From: Elmis aenea
Taxonomy: Eukaryota > Arthropoda > Insecta > Coleoptera > Elmidae
DNA length: 64,000 nt
NCBI GenBank assembly: GCA_947652605.1
Contig: OX393579.1
Location: forward strand, 310,001-374,000
Reading direction: 5' to 3'
Part shown: positions 26,070 to 39,538 of the stretch, in pieces
How the letters are laid out: the number at the start of each line of letters is the position of its first letter
Position numbering within the stretch: the first letter of the stretch is position 1
Notes under the pieces: generated by a model
Seen by the model: only the letters and a program-made list of their open reading frames with translations
Database searches by the model: none
Told to the model about the DNA's origin: nothing
Made by a program: the position numbers and the translations under genes

Positions 26070-29000
26070 ATGAAGCTCTGGAAGGTGTTGGCTAGAAATA
26101 GCCAGGTTTATACGAATCACATAAAACAAAATAATGACATTGAACTTTTCGGTAAGATTATGTTACAGGTTGTTTATATGTAGTTAAAGTAATTTATTTA
26201 TTGTTTATACCTAAAGTAAAACGTAAAAGACGTTATGATAACTTTGTTTTAAAAGAAATACTAAAAATCAAACTCGTTAAAAGTTGTGATTTATTTGGTA
26301 AACATATTAAACTCTAACCCTTGTCAAAAAAATCCAATTTGAAACAGAATACACTGCGAAGAACTTTACTTTTTGTGTTATTATTCCACAACTTTGATTT
26401 GCTGCCACGTGGAATATCGCTGATAATGTACATAAAAAACAAACTTATGTAACAAAAACATTAACTGGGCATTTAAATTTTTTTTCAAATAGAAATGATA
26501 AATCATTAAAATGTGATTCAATTTTGATAGGTACTTAAAAAGAAAAATACAGGTAAAGGTTTCTGTTGGGCTTTATTATTTGAAATTCATTGTAAAGGCG
26601 CACGTACGTTTTTGGAATTTTACTAATTAAATTTTAAGTAATGAAATATTTCTCTACTCATGGCAAGAATGCTCTATGATGTTGCAAACAAACGTAATAA
26701 AATAAGTCTGTAATATAACTTGAGCAATTTGTAGCTTTATTTCTGTTTTCTTCATTAAAGGGTAATGATGCATTCAGATGTTAGACCAACATAAAAGAGT
26801 AATTAATGTAAGTAGATTGCCCTTAGCCAATACTGCTTACAACATGTAAAGTGTTTTGTTCTGAAAGAGTCATTCATCGAGGAACGGTTTATCTGCACAC
26901 ACAAATCCATATTAATATGTACTCTTTATTTTGCAATAACTCAACGATATATGTTTTTATTGCTTTTAACAAATCAGTCACAAAAATTAATTTGTTTCCA
27001 AGTTCCTCCAATACTTGTTTAATTTAATGGGTTCTAGCTTTTTAAAACGAATACATGTTTTAATCAAAGTTATATATTTTTATAGCCAGCAATTAAAAAA
27101 ATAAATATGTGCGCCAATTTTTTACTCATAATCTCAAAAATGTCAACGGATACGGAAATTGTCTGCACTTTTGTGAAATTAAATATTCTATCGCTGATTT
27201 ATCCGTCTCTAACATAACCATTAAAAATATTGCAGTAATAAACTGTTAAGAATTAAATACATACCGTTAATGAAGATTATGGTACATTTCTAAAATTGAA
27301 CACCAAAATTTCGACAATAAGTTAAATTAAATAAATAATATTTAGCAACACCCGCTTTCTGAAGTATTTACGTATTTAAAATTATTGTAAGAATCAGTAT
27401 CTAATATGTTAATGTCCAATGTTTCAACAATACTACGTTGTTTTTAATACAAGTATTATTAATAATAATTTACAGAGTTAAAATATCGCTCATCTACACT
27501 TACAGAGAATTCGGAAAAACGCTCAGGAGGGCATTTGGAACAAAAGGCGCAACAAAATGCGTTTTTGGCGACTGTACAACTGTGGAGAAGGTCGGGGGAG
27601 TCCTTGGGAATCGTCATTGGCTCAGGTATTTACAAACAAATGTATTTGCTATAATTAATTTTTTAATATAAATCACAATATTAGTAGCTTGTAACTATTG
27701 CTAAAGTGATTCAATCTATAATGTTTTCAAGGTGATATACAAAATATTGCTTTTGGCCGTTTCTTAAACATTTTCAGAAAATATAAAGACCATCCCAAAA
27801 CTATTTTTTTTTCCTGAAATATTTAAAATCCTTAATTTAATCCAGTAGGTACATAAGTTGTGGTCTATGGCGCACGAACACATAATTCTGGAATGCAAAG
27901 ACAGACTGACAATTACCAGTTGCTTTCTGAAATAACCTTAATGCTTTAAGGCCGTTGGAAGCGTCTTAAACTAACTTCCTAAAATTATACGAGCATTTCA
28001 CCGGATACACTAACTGACGCAGCATCCAGGGCCGGCGCTACCATTAAGGCGAACTAGGCGGTCGCCTAGGGCGCTATCCATAGGGGGGGCGCAAAAATGT
28101 GTAATCACCATTATTAAAAAATAAAATATTATTGTTTATCGATTATCGTACTGTCAATAATATTAATTTCTGTGAAAATTTGTGTGAAAGGGGGCGTTAT
28201 AATAAGTTTTGCCTAGGGCGCTAAATAACCTGGCGCCGGCCCTGGCAGCATCATGAACCAACTTGATTATAAATAGGTGATGGCCGGCGCCCTATGTCTA
28301 CCTTATTGAGACAAATTAATTAAAGTGCATCATACATCCAACAAATATTATAAGCCACATAGAAGTTATGTGTGAGGTAAGGGGCATTCTAAAAATTTAA
28401 TAGAAAAAAGTGTTGTTGCATAGAAAAAATTTAAAGTGGAGGAAAAATATAATTTAAAATTTACTAGAATAGTGAACGTGTGCATCTGCTATAAATTAAT
28501 AGATTAACAAGAAAATCACCACGATAAACTGTCGTCGTATTATACGAAATGATCGTTAAAGGAACTCATACACTAAATTATTATATTTACGCAGTTAAAT
28601 AAAATTAGAAATCTAGAAAACAGAAGCAGAACATAACCAATTTGTACGACAAAAATAAGAAAAAAGCTACAGCGTTCGTGCCAACACACACCTATAGCAT
28701 CTTTCCGGCGACGCTACGCGTCTATGCCGACGAAGTTAAAAATAAATATGGGATTTCGCTACGACTGGCACAAGATACGACAACATAACTACAAAACTTA
28801 AAACGCTAGTGATCGCGTCCGTGTACTACGACATGAAACAATTATCACTGTAAACATTAACATGAGGTGCAACATTTTTTTCAGCAGAGGCGTCGGTTAA
28901 TTAAGTGACCCTTAACGTAATTTTTCCTTGCAATCGGTGCCCTTAGTTTAAAATAAAAAGTGTAACATCCAATAAATGTTTGTGTTTTTTCAAAACACAC

Positions 29001-32000
29001 GTGGTTTTAAGATAAAAATGATATAAAACTACCAATTTTTAATTTTGTCAGTGCTCAAAAACTTTAAATAAACCCATTAAATGTTAGTGTTGCTAAACAA
29101 ATAAATCATCAACAGTACAAAAATAGAATAAACCTGAAAGTGAGGACATTGTTTACTATTAATATTAAAAGTTTATTTTTACATCGCTTTAAACTCTTTA
29201 AAAAATTAGTGAAGTGTTAAGTTACTAACTAATCGATTATTTGAAATAAGTTTAAAATTACCCACTACTTCACTATTCTAGGAATTGAAGCTAAACTGAT
29301 ACTGTACTAAAACCAATTAAGCAACTTAACTGCTGTTGATTATACCACCTAATAGAATTAAAAAGCTGTTGAAAGTGGAACTACACACTATGTTTTCTTC
29401 GTTTAAACTGCCTTTACTCAGACCGAGATCAAAAAGTCTTTCAAGCCCACCAAAAGTTAATAATGCCAATGAAAGTGTTGTGCTGTGTAAACCAACGAAA
29501 ACTCCAGTCGGATCTCCGAAACACAAAGGCAACAAAAGTAATTATTTACTAACAAACAAACACAAGTTACCCAAACTTAAGTATAATTGATACATGTTAC
29601 AAAAAAGCGTTTTATTATGATGTCATTTGATGTATAATACTTGAAGCTCTACTAATAATGCAACACGTGTGTGTGGAATTATTTACGATTAATTTTAAAT
29701 ATCGACGAGTTTAATTTAAAAATCACTTATCTTATTTCTAAGGACAATAGTTTCTTGAAGGTAATCTACACCAGTTTCGACGACGAGAAGGAGTCGCGAA
29801 ACTGGTAAGGATTTTTTAAAATTTCTCATCCTTCAATTCTTAATTAAACTTGTATGTAATTATAATAATATTTATAGCTTAAATGGAATTTAGATAAATT
29901 ATTTACAAGTACTTTATCACATACAATCACTACTCAAACAAATGTTGTCAAGGTACGATCAATATGTTTAATTTCTAATTAATCATGACCAATACAAAAA
30001 TAATTGTTGAACTTTATGTAATTGTTTCTGTTGGATAAAACTGGAATAGTGGTTAAAATATTCACTCATAGCAATAAAATACAACGCAGTTTGCAAAGTG
30101 AGACCTTATAGATAAACGTAAATTGTTCACCTCAAAGTTATGATGTATATTTCTTCCATAGTGTGAAGTATAAACACAAATTATTAGTAACCATTTTAAT
30201 TGGATTTGGCTTAATGCCATAACTCCTTTTTAAAACATTCAAAAATAAACAAATATATATTTTTTTGTATAGGTAAACATAGTAAAAATATCAAACATAT
30301 TGATCGATTTAACTAATAAACTGTACTAATACTTATTACTAATCATATGTGTTAAACAATCGCTGAGCTATGCCACTCATTAAATAACCCTTCCAAATTA
30401 TTATTTTCTTTTAATTGTACGTCTTGTTTTTCATAAACTTGTATTGTATTACATACAAAAATAGTTATGAATTTGTTCTGAGTGTGATCACTAAACTCGA
30501 AGGGCCATCACCCATACCTGAAATCTTTTGTTCGTAATTGGCCTTAAAGAGTTCTTAAAAAAGTTGTTTCTTTATTATTAATTACTGTAAATATGCCATC
30601 ACGAATTTTGTATTTTTTAAATTTATATTTTATCGTAATATTCATTTTATTAAGTAACCTAGATTATTATATTAAATCGATGAATAATTCGTTGAAATAG
30701 TTCGACTATCAAAGCATCATCGGTGTTTTAACATCTCTAAAACACAATTCACAAGCTCGATATGTTTATTGCTTCTCAAATGTTTTTCATATGAACATTA
30801 TTTTAAGACGATGACGATAAAAATTGCCCCAATTATACTTATATCTACTTGTAACGTTGTTTCTGATTTCTAGGATACGCTCCAGTTTTTAATTTCCACA
30901 ATATAAAAGTGAATAAAAAAATAACCCAAAGGCGAAAAAAAAAACACAAAAAATTACTTATTTTCTTTTAAATCTTAATTACATTTACATATTTACTAAT
31001 TCGCAATTTTCCGGTATATAAAACCAATCGAGTTTAGTTTGTAATTAATTTAAAAACGAAGTAAAACGTATCCAAAACTTATCTAGTTTATAGGTATCAT
31101 AAAGGTCAATGACGTTGAAAATGCACATTTCATTTTATTATGAATAAACTAAGAACAATACCCAAATTTTATGGGACAATCAAAATGTTGCATATAAAAT
31201 GTTTATTGTTAACTTCAATTCAAAGTTACTTATATTTCAAAGTTATTTATGTCGTGTCTAGTAATGAAGTGTACATTATGTACTGTACACTGTACCCCAT
31301 TCAGACGCTAAATATAACATCGTTTGATAAACAAGTATTAAGCCCTTTTTAAACATTAGAACATTTAACTAAAATTTACTTCTATATTGCTTCATTTCTG
31401 AAAAAAAACTCTTTTTAAAAAAATATTGTGATGTGAAGTGTAAATGCTGCCTTACTCTGGATGGATGCTTATAACGAAAGAAAATTTAACTAATGCGACC
31501 ATTTTAAGTGCATTAAATTTATTGCTTTTAAATCGCTTTTGTTTAATTTTAGGCACACGCTTAACATCCTTAACTTATTGCCAACAGATGGATCTTATGG
31601 GACTGTTTACACAATGCAATAAACTAAGTTTTTTTTGTTAAACAATCTGATTTAAAAACAAGAAAAAATTCAACACACCCGTAGCACACTTCAGAATTTG
31701 CTACAAACGTATAAAACAATAAAAGTAGTCCAGTAATAGTCCATCCTCGCTTTAATGACTACTTTGAAGGAAAATTCTTCACTTCCGTTTCGCTGGCTAT
31801 TTTTTGTAATTTCATTTGGGTCATCTAATTTTATTCCGATTGTAAACAAAAGATTAGGTTTTCTTTTTAATTTTGAATTTCCCGTACACATGAGTTAAAA
31901 ATACACCAAATTTAATTTAAATAACCAGAATAACATCAGTTTTACCTTCTTAATTTCCGAGTTTGGGAGTTGCGTTGGTAGGATTCTAAAATTCTCGATA

Positions 32001-35000
32001 AAATTAAACTGACTATAATGAATTATTCACTTTATGTGGCTGCATTCGGCCGAATTAAATAGTTTTAAGTATTAAATTACAACTCTGTAACTTAAACAAA
32101 CAATGGTGTGCTATCTTAAGCCTGTATCTGTAGCTAATACGACCCAAACATTTTTTTTACAGATAATAAATTTAAATCGCTAGTAGGAAACTGAATAGTA
32201 ATAGCACGAACAGTTATGCAATAATACGCAATTACATTTTATTTAAATACATGTTAACTAAACTGACAATATTTTAATATCTATACAACACAGTAAAAAT
32301 GTTGCTTTAAAATAACAGTTACTCGTGGAATCTCTTCAGGATGACTAAGGCGTTTTTTAAATTATTGTTTAAATGCAAACCATAGCGTAGTTTTGTTGTT
32401 AATAAGTGTCGTTTTACTAGGAAATTCAGAATTTGAAGCTTGCCCAAGCATATCATCATTAAGACCTGGTTCTGTTGCATTAACTTGCGACCAACTTGTA
32501 CCTGGAGATCGTATACACAGCGTAAATGGCATCAACACCACAAGAATGCGTCCAGACGAAGTAACCAACTTATTAGACAATGTTGATGGAAAAACATTTC
32601 TTGAAGTTGAATATACTCTCCCAAATTACGGTAATTGCAAGTGAAATATGCAATATTAAACATAATAAACGTTATACATTACTTTAGCTTCCCAAAATTC
32701 ATTATGTGTTCTGTCCAAAGTAACCGAAATTACGTTGGAAAGAATTGATGGTTCACTAGGGATCACTCTAAGAGGAGGAACAAGTGCTGAACAACCTCAT
32801 CTTAGCAGGCCTTTAGTTATAACACATGTAAGACCGAATGGCCCTGCCTACAGGTATAGATAAATACATTTTTAAAACTAAAAATGAGAATGCGACAGCT
32901 ATATCATAAAATATTTGCCATCACACGTCGACTGCTTAAAACAGACAACAGTACATTTGTGTTAGCTATTTGGAAATAAAATTCCTCGTCCTTTTTAGAA
33001 AAACCATTAGCAAAACTTTAACCAATTTTATATTTAGTTTACTGTTGTTCTTTCTATTCGTGTATTTCAATACTCATCCTCGTAAAAAAAAAAAACGTTT
33101 TTAGTTTCCTTAAATGTCTAAGTGATTAGGCAACTACGTTTGTTGTCTTTGCTTATTTGTCTACTAGTAACTGAAATACTTTTAAAAGAAGTGTTTTTAA
33201 GCAATAAAATCATAGTTCTAATGCATTGCTTCTTAACAAGTTTTCAGTTTTTAAGAATTGTCAGTACATAATATTTTAATTATCTACAACTTGATGAGGA
33301 CAATAATTTTTTACATGACAGTGAAGTCATATTAAACTCCATTTAATATCATGGACTGTTCCGAAAGACAATTTTTTACTGCAAAATAGTTAATATTGTT
33401 TATAGAATGTTGCATACAGTGGTTTGTTTACCTTTAGCAAACATTTCTTAGCAGTTATATTATATTTCGTAATACTATTTCTAGCAATGGAGGTATTAAC
33501 TTAAAAGATTCTCTTTTAAAAATGAAAAATAATTTTTATCTGATGTTTCTTATTGAAAAAGAAATGGTTAATTATTAAATGCTTACAATATAATATATGT
33601 TTTGTTTACGTTATATAGAAGCGGTTTAATACGAGTTGGAGATAGAGTTCTGAACGTAGATAATCAGACGTTAACTAACAAAAGTTTGTTGGAAGCACAA
33701 CAACTTTTAAGAGAAAGTCCTATAACAAGCAAACTTGGAATGTCTTTAACAACTTTAACAATAGAATATGACGTTAGTATTATGGAGTCGGTTAAATATG
33801 CAACTGGGCCACTATTAGTAGAAATAGAAAGACACGACGACGATCTTGGTTTAGTCTTAACAAACTGTTTCGACTTTGGTCTAGATGAGATAATGGCAGC
33901 TGGAATATTTATTGAAAATATAATACCAGCCAGTACGGCAGACCGATGTGGAGCACTAAATGTTGGGGATCAATTACTAGCTATTAATGATTTATCTTTG
34001 GAAAACTGGAATGGATCTCCAGCAGATACCGAAAGATTGTTAAGGGGAGCAACCAAATTGCAAGTTTTGCCATTACACAGTATACAAAGAAATTCGTCTA
34101 GAAATTTTGGTGCAGGTAAATGCGACACGCGCAAAACTGTTTATGACGCATCATTAGAAATTTATTATAAATTAAATAATTTTGTACTTAATTAGTTCTT
34201 TTCAGGTCCATATCCAAGCAGTCCCAGTATATCAGGTTTTAGTACGATAAACTCTAAACGTTCAAGAAACCACAAACGTTTCAATCGAAAAAGTTCAATT
34301 ACCAAATCCTTTGAAAACGATTCCGGTAATTTGATAAAATTACACATAATTATAAACTACTAAGCAATCTTAATTCTGTAGGTAGCACGCAAGGGAGTAA
34401 TTATTGTGGGTGGTTAGGCAACATGGGCGTCTACCATTCTGAAAATCTATATATTACGTTAGTAGCAGATCGGGGAAAAGGTTACGGATTTTCTTTGGCG
34501 GTTGGAGAGCATCCTGATAACCGGCCTGCAGATATTTTAATCTCTCGTGTGGTACAAGACTCTCCAGCCTATCGGTGAGTTAAATTAAAGAAACGTCGTA
34601 CAAGAAACAAAAAATAATCGCTCATGAACTTGAATAGCTTAATTCATTAATGTATTTTGCTATACTCGTATATCTGTACATAATCGTATGTGTAGGGTTC
34701 TACAACTTAACGCCGTCTTCCTCTTTTCAACCAGTTTTCCGGTTGTTTCTATCTCCCCATTCTCCTTCCTCGAGATTTTTCTTCTGCATTACATCATCTA
34801 CTTCGTCCTTCCAGGATGTTCTGTGTCTGTCCGTTTTTCTTCGTTTCCCTTCGGTTGCCTTTTATATCCATCTATTCCTGTCTGCCCCAATCTTTTTCTA
34901 ATGTAATTTCCTCATTCGTTTTTGCTTTCTTTGAGATAGTGAATATTTAAATTTGTTGCTCCCATTTAAGTCTATGCCAACGTCAATTTACCTATTCGTC

Positions 35001-37236
35001 CGTTGTTGCTGTTTTATTGAAGTTTATTTCTAGTTCCCTTTTTGAATCCTACTTTCAGTTTGCAAAAAAAAAGTTAGATAATACATCAATATACTTTGCG
35101 TTTTAAGATGTGGTTGCATTCAAAAAGGAGACAGAATACTCTCTGTTAATCACCAGTCGAATTTAACTTTACAAGAAATAAATTCGCTATGTGAATTGGC
35201 GACCGACTCCACCATAACTGCTAAAATTGTCCTACAAATAGAATTTGATGTTGCCGATACAATTGTACCTTCTAGTGGAATATTTACTGTTAAATTAGCA
35301 AAACGAGGACCAGGGCTGGGAATAACAATTACTGGTAAGCGAATGTTTGTAACAATAATCCTTACATTTATCAGAACATTACATTTATCAGAACAGCCCT
35401 ATTTTACAGCTTCAAAAAATCATCCAGATGAACCTTTTATCATATCAGAAATTCGTCGCGGTTCGATTGCACACAGAACTGGGACTTTGCATGCTGGAGA
35501 TCGATTAATAGCCATAGATAACAGACCTTTGGATCACATGAGCGTTGAATCAGCGTTCGATATTTTCCAGACTTCTAATAACGATATAGTTACCTTAAAA
35601 ATAGAGAAGACAGAAACAGATAACGCTAATCTGTATTTGGATTGCGTCGTTTATACTGTTGAACTAATAAGATATGGTGGACCGCTGGGCATTACAATAT
35701 CTGGGAGTGAGGATTGCATAGAACCTATTGTATTATCTAGATTAACAGAAGGTCGTTCGAATGAGATTAAGTAAACTTGTGTGTAGAATAAATTGATTAT
35801 TTATGTTTCAGGTGGATTAGCAGAAAAAACTGGAGCTTTACATGTCGGTGATCGAATTTTAGCGATAAACGGGGAAAATCTAGAGCAGCGTCCTTTATCT
35901 GACGCTATTCGTTTACTGCAGACGTCTGGGGATCGGGTGCAGTTGAAGATAGCAAGAAACCTCAACGGTAAAACAGGTATGTAAGGTGCAACTTTTCATT
36001 AAAAAAATATCTAATCATGCTCTTTACGTAAACGATGGTTTAGAAAATACCACAGATGAAACTAGATGCAGTTACTCAAGTCCTGGCTTAATTAGCAATG
36101 ATAGTGCTGTTGACTCGTGGGACAGCAATGTTGGAGAAAATAACGCTGAAGCTATAGGTAATTAATTACACTAATACAAATTTTCCTGGACCATCGTTTT
36201 AATATTTTAGATATAACTCAAAATAAAGATATGGAAAGCGTACTGAGTGAATCTTTGTCTTATCAAGAGTATGATAAAGACGCACATTACGTAAAACGAA
36301 GCAAGCATGATTCACAGCTCCAGTATTACTCCGACGCTGAAGATACTTTTTGTCCTAGTCCATTGCCTTTGCCAAATTACAGTTATGGCAATGCTTTGTC
36401 TTATGATACCAACATGTATGGCCAGCCAAAGAACAGTTTTGTTGATCGACTGCCAGGGACTTACAGCAATGAAAGTATATTAGGTCATGAAATTCATCAC
36501 GTGACGCTATATAAAGATTCCATTTATGATGATTATGGGTTTAGTGTCAGCGATGGTTTATATGAAAAAGGAGTTTACATTAACAGAATCAGAAAAGGCG
36601 GTCCGGCAGATATTGTCGGATTACTGCGACCATACGACAGAATTTTGCAGGTATTTTTATTTTGTACAAATAGTTCTAAGACTAACTGAAAGTAACCAGA
36701 AGTAATTTACTGTTATTTAGGGTGTATAATACGTGCCTTTGCCTTTTTTCCACTTTTCTTTCATAACAAATGTTTAATAATAATTTGAACCATCTGAGGG
36801 CTAATAATCATTAATTAGGGTGTATATAAGGCATCTATGAAGTCATAATACGAACTATCTGAGAGTTGACAATCATATATTTATGATGTTTATAACTAAT
36901 GGCAAATATTGTTTATTTAAGGTAAAAATGTTGTGCTGATGAAGGTTTTACTGTTATTTGTTTTAGGTCAATGACACGAAAACTCAAGATTTTGATTGTT
37001 GCTTGACCGTGCCGTTAATTGCTTCAGCTGGTGACAGAATCGAGCTGGTAGTATCAAGAAATCCATATCTTAACATATCCACTGAAAAAGTATGTGAATG
37101 TGTCGAGATCCACACATGATCCTACATATATTTGTTTTAGGAATCTCAGATTTTATCCTGGAGCACTGAAGACCAAGAAAACACATCAAAAAAGTCACTT
37201 TCTCTTAGCCAAAATACAATTACCAAAACCCTGTAA
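26070..37236 (+). CDS. Grip: Glutamate receptor-interacting protein (Grip), seven PDZ domains, 964 aa
   Basis: Fourteen exons: 26070-26151, 27506-27625, 32421-32630, 32688-32853, 33619-34115, 34206-34325, 34382-34574, 35108-35334, 35410-35751, 35812-35976, 36044-36157, 36211-36650, 36967-37089 and 37141-37236, giving 2895 nt in frame. The start exon encodes [17 protein letters not shown]1 spans exons 2-3 ([21 protein letters not shown]), PDZ2 exons 4-5 ([10 protein letters not shown]), PDZ3 exon 5 ([16 protein letters not shown]), PDZ4 exons 7-8 (GYGFSLAVG), PDZ5 exons 8-9 (GLGITITG), PDZ6 exons 9-10 ([20 protein letters not shown]) and PDZ7 exons 12-13 (DYGFSVSDG). The linker has [17 protein letters not shown], typical of GRIP proteins. 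Grip is a cytosolic multi-PDZ adaptor; in flies it guides embryonic muscles. The introns carry transposons, the largest being 4.8 kb. There may be a second first exon at 29390. Confidence 0.95.
28027..28244. mobile_element. hAT-type MITE, 218 bp, with 8-bp target duplication
   Basis: The ends CAGGGCCGGCGC are perfect 12-bp inverted repeats. The flanks GCAGCATC (28019-28026 and 28245-28252) are identical 8-bp duplications, the hallmark of hAT elements. The interior carries GTCGCCTAGGGCGC, repeated near the other end as GCCTAGGGCGC. Non-coding. Sits in Grip intron 2. Confidence 0.9.
29390..29537 (+). other. Candidate alternative first coding exon of Grip
   Basis: ATG at 29390 opens 49 codons ([20 protein letters not shown]...) with a basic, Ser/Pro-rich character, then a possible donor AACAAAA|GTAATT. 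The exon ends in phase 1, which fits the next Grip exon at 32421 and several later ones. It would replace the first two coding exons and remove the first strand of PDZ1. It rests on ORF, donor and phase only. The donor is not strong, and the ORF runs on to a stop at 29588-29590 if unspliced. Confidence 0.35.
29751..29815. repeat. Degenerate copy of the fold-back MITE family
   Basis: Contains ACCAGTTTCGACGACGAGAA followed by GTCGCGAAACTGGT, so it is a compact inverted pair around the shared ACCAGTTTCG module. Confidence 0.5.
29816..32420. other. Remainder of the large Grip intron
   Basis: AT-rich intronic sequence up to the exon 3 acceptor. The short ORFs here (31140-31352, 31444-31641 and 31691-31891) show no domain or splice context, so I call nothing. 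Confidence 0.5.
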
Positions 37237-37383
37237 AGAACTCCGAACAAGATTTTATTTTCAAATGTACCAGAAATTCCATATATATTTAAAATATTTA
37301 TTTTATTTAATTACATATTTACAAGTTATTCCACATAAAATAATTCACATTTAAAAGTTGAATACTGCACTTTTTTTTTTATA

Positions 37384-37389
37384 AATAAA
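37384..37389 (+). promoter_or_regulatory. AATAAA polyadenylation signal of Grip
   Basis: First AATAAA after the Grip stop, about 148 bp downstream. The best minus-strand signals for SLC35E1 lie at 37297-37307, so the two convergent transcripts probably overlap at their 3' ends. Confidence 0.5.
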
Positions 37390-37511
37390 TAATATACACA
37401 GATACTTATGTACAACACAATAAGATCTTCTTTCTTTATGCATGTTTAAATATTACAACATATCAAAAATAAATAACAAATAAATAAATTTGCTATCTAA
37501 ATATTTAAATC

Positions 37512-38855
37512 TTAAACAAATAACAAATTGCTATTACTTGCCGTTGAATTATACAAAAATGAATTATTTGTAGAGCCACTAGAAATAGCACCATTCGTTT
37601 TATAACCATTGTTTGGTTTTAAACTATATTCATCACTAATTTTTAAATCTCCATTTTGCTGAGGATAAATGTTCAAGCCATTTCTATCGTGCCAACTTTT
37701 TTGACTATACGGTAATAAAGTTTGCTTCTTCTGCGTCTGTTTTGCATCATACTTTGCCTTCACAAAAATTTATTAATTATAGCCAGCACACAAAAGATTT
37801 TTATAATTAGATAATATAAAAAAACAGCTAGCACCTACCTTATTATAAAATAAAACTCCGAATATTGCCAATAACATTCCCACAACGTTAAGACCAGTTA
37901 CAGGATTACCAAGTATAAAAAGTGATAAAGCTATCACAAATATTCGTTTACTTGCATTTGCTACCGCATAAGTTAAAGGAGTAACTAATGATAGAACACT
38001 AAACGCTATTATATTTTGTAGCCAATTTAAAACACCATCGGTAAGTAAAAGTGCAACTACTTTGTAGTCAGTTCTATTCTAAAACAACAACATAAATGGT
38101 TAAATATCCAAAACAAAAAACAATATAAGAATTACCAGTGAAGGATCCTCCAAAAGATGAAGAAAGTCAACAAATAACCATATTGGCAAAAACATAAACA
38201 ACGCCAATCTTCCTAAAATGTGTAGTAGTCTTAAATGATGAACTCCTGTATCATGCAGAACTTTCTTAGAAAATATGTGTTGCAGGGAAAAACCCATTGT
38301 CGATGCTAAAGCGCTTACTAAACCAACTATATCGAAACTTATTTCGGTTATTGTTGCAATAGCAACACCAACGATAATAGGAATTAAACTAAAATAGACT
38401 TTTAAAGTCTGTTTTTCACCCATAATTAATCTAGACAAGATCACAGTAAAAAGGGGCATCGTAGCTTTAACTAAAAATAAATACGAATGTTATCGAACAT
38501 AACCTCTAAAAGTTGGTGAAATGTCAATACCTGTATGAGCATAAGATACTGCTACTTTCCATATGCTAACATGTGAAAAGACGGAAGCAAAAAACTTTCC
38601 AAACGCCAACGGCACTATTAATTTAAAGTAATACCTCCACGATATGTCAACATACTTTCGAACACCCCACATATTGAAAAAAGGTCCACTATAAATTGTT
38701 ATTGAAAGTAATTGCACCATTGTCACAGTCATGGGATACGGAAATTCATTAAGTAACATCTTCCCAATAACATTATTGCTTGAGCTGACCACATACCATA
38801 ATACACATAAAAATAAAACAGTTACAATTTCTCTTGTGTGTTTACGGTCAGCCAT
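37512..38855 (-). CDS. SLC35E1: SLC35E1-like nucleotide-sugar/triose-phosphate family transporter, 381 aa
   Basis: Exons are complement(38531-38855, 38136-38470, 37839-38078, 37512-37757), 1146 nt in frame. The protein is a multi-pass drug/metabolite-transporter fold with about ten membrane helices. Recognisable stretches are [78 protein letters not shown] [14 protein letters not shown], and [12 protein letters not shown], all typical of the SLC35E/TPT subgroup. A hydrophilic Asn/Ser-rich tail of about 80 residues follows. It probably sits in a Golgi or other endomembrane compartment; the substrate of SLC35E1 is not established. It starts MADRKHTRE and lies head to head with sideroflexin. Confidence 0.92.
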
Positions 38856-39538
38856 GCTGGCAGAGTGAATGAGAATGAAACGTCAGTTAAAAACGGGTAC
38901 TTTTGCCATCTATTGGATGGACTAGCAACTGCGCCGTGGGAATTGAAGGCGCGAAAATTCAAAATATGTACAATGCGTTTTTTTAAAATAATGTTTCTTT
39001 ATCACGCTAGGATTGTATATTAAAACAACATAGTGAAACAGTGATACTAATAACCCTTGAATTACAATGGCAGATAAAAGGGCCAGAAGTTTATCAGTTT
39101 GTACGCGTCGGCGCCACGAACTCTCACATTGATTTTCTCATATCTGTTTCACCAACAGTAGCCTTAAGGCTTATATCCACCACTCCAAAGTTCAAAATAT
39201 GCGATAATCTTTAATAAAAGTTTATTCTTAAGAAAGGCTAGACCAATACATGTTTACAGTTAAAACGCGAAGTAGGTATCCGTCAATACGTCCTCCCTGT
39301 CGGATTTGAATTTTGTGATTATTATTAACATAATTAACATTACGTGACTTTCACATTTACACTTTATAATTTGATAATGCGTTAAATGTCAGAGAAACTT
39401 CAGTAAATTTTCAGTGCTCTTATCAGCATGACATACGAATTTTAACTTGTTGAACTGGTAAGGAATATTTGCATATAATATATGTAAGTACTTGTTGAAC
39501 AGCATCCTCAGCATTTTATTAGATAATTTGAGCTAAAT
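38856..39538. promoter_or_regulatory. Shared promoter region of SLC35E1 and sideroflexin
   Basis: 683 bp separate two divergent start codons, so both promoters must fit here. The part next to SLC35E1 is more GC-rich. The small ORF at 38838-39023 overlaps the SLC35E1 start on the other strand and is not credible as a gene. Confidence 0.5.

Noticed and set aside
31140..31891. Short ORFs in the large Grip intron
   Set aside because: No domain, no start context and no matching splice phases.
34650..34906. ORFs rich in Phe, Ser and Leu
   Set aside because: They reflect a pyrimidine-rich stretch of a Grip intron rather than coding sequence.
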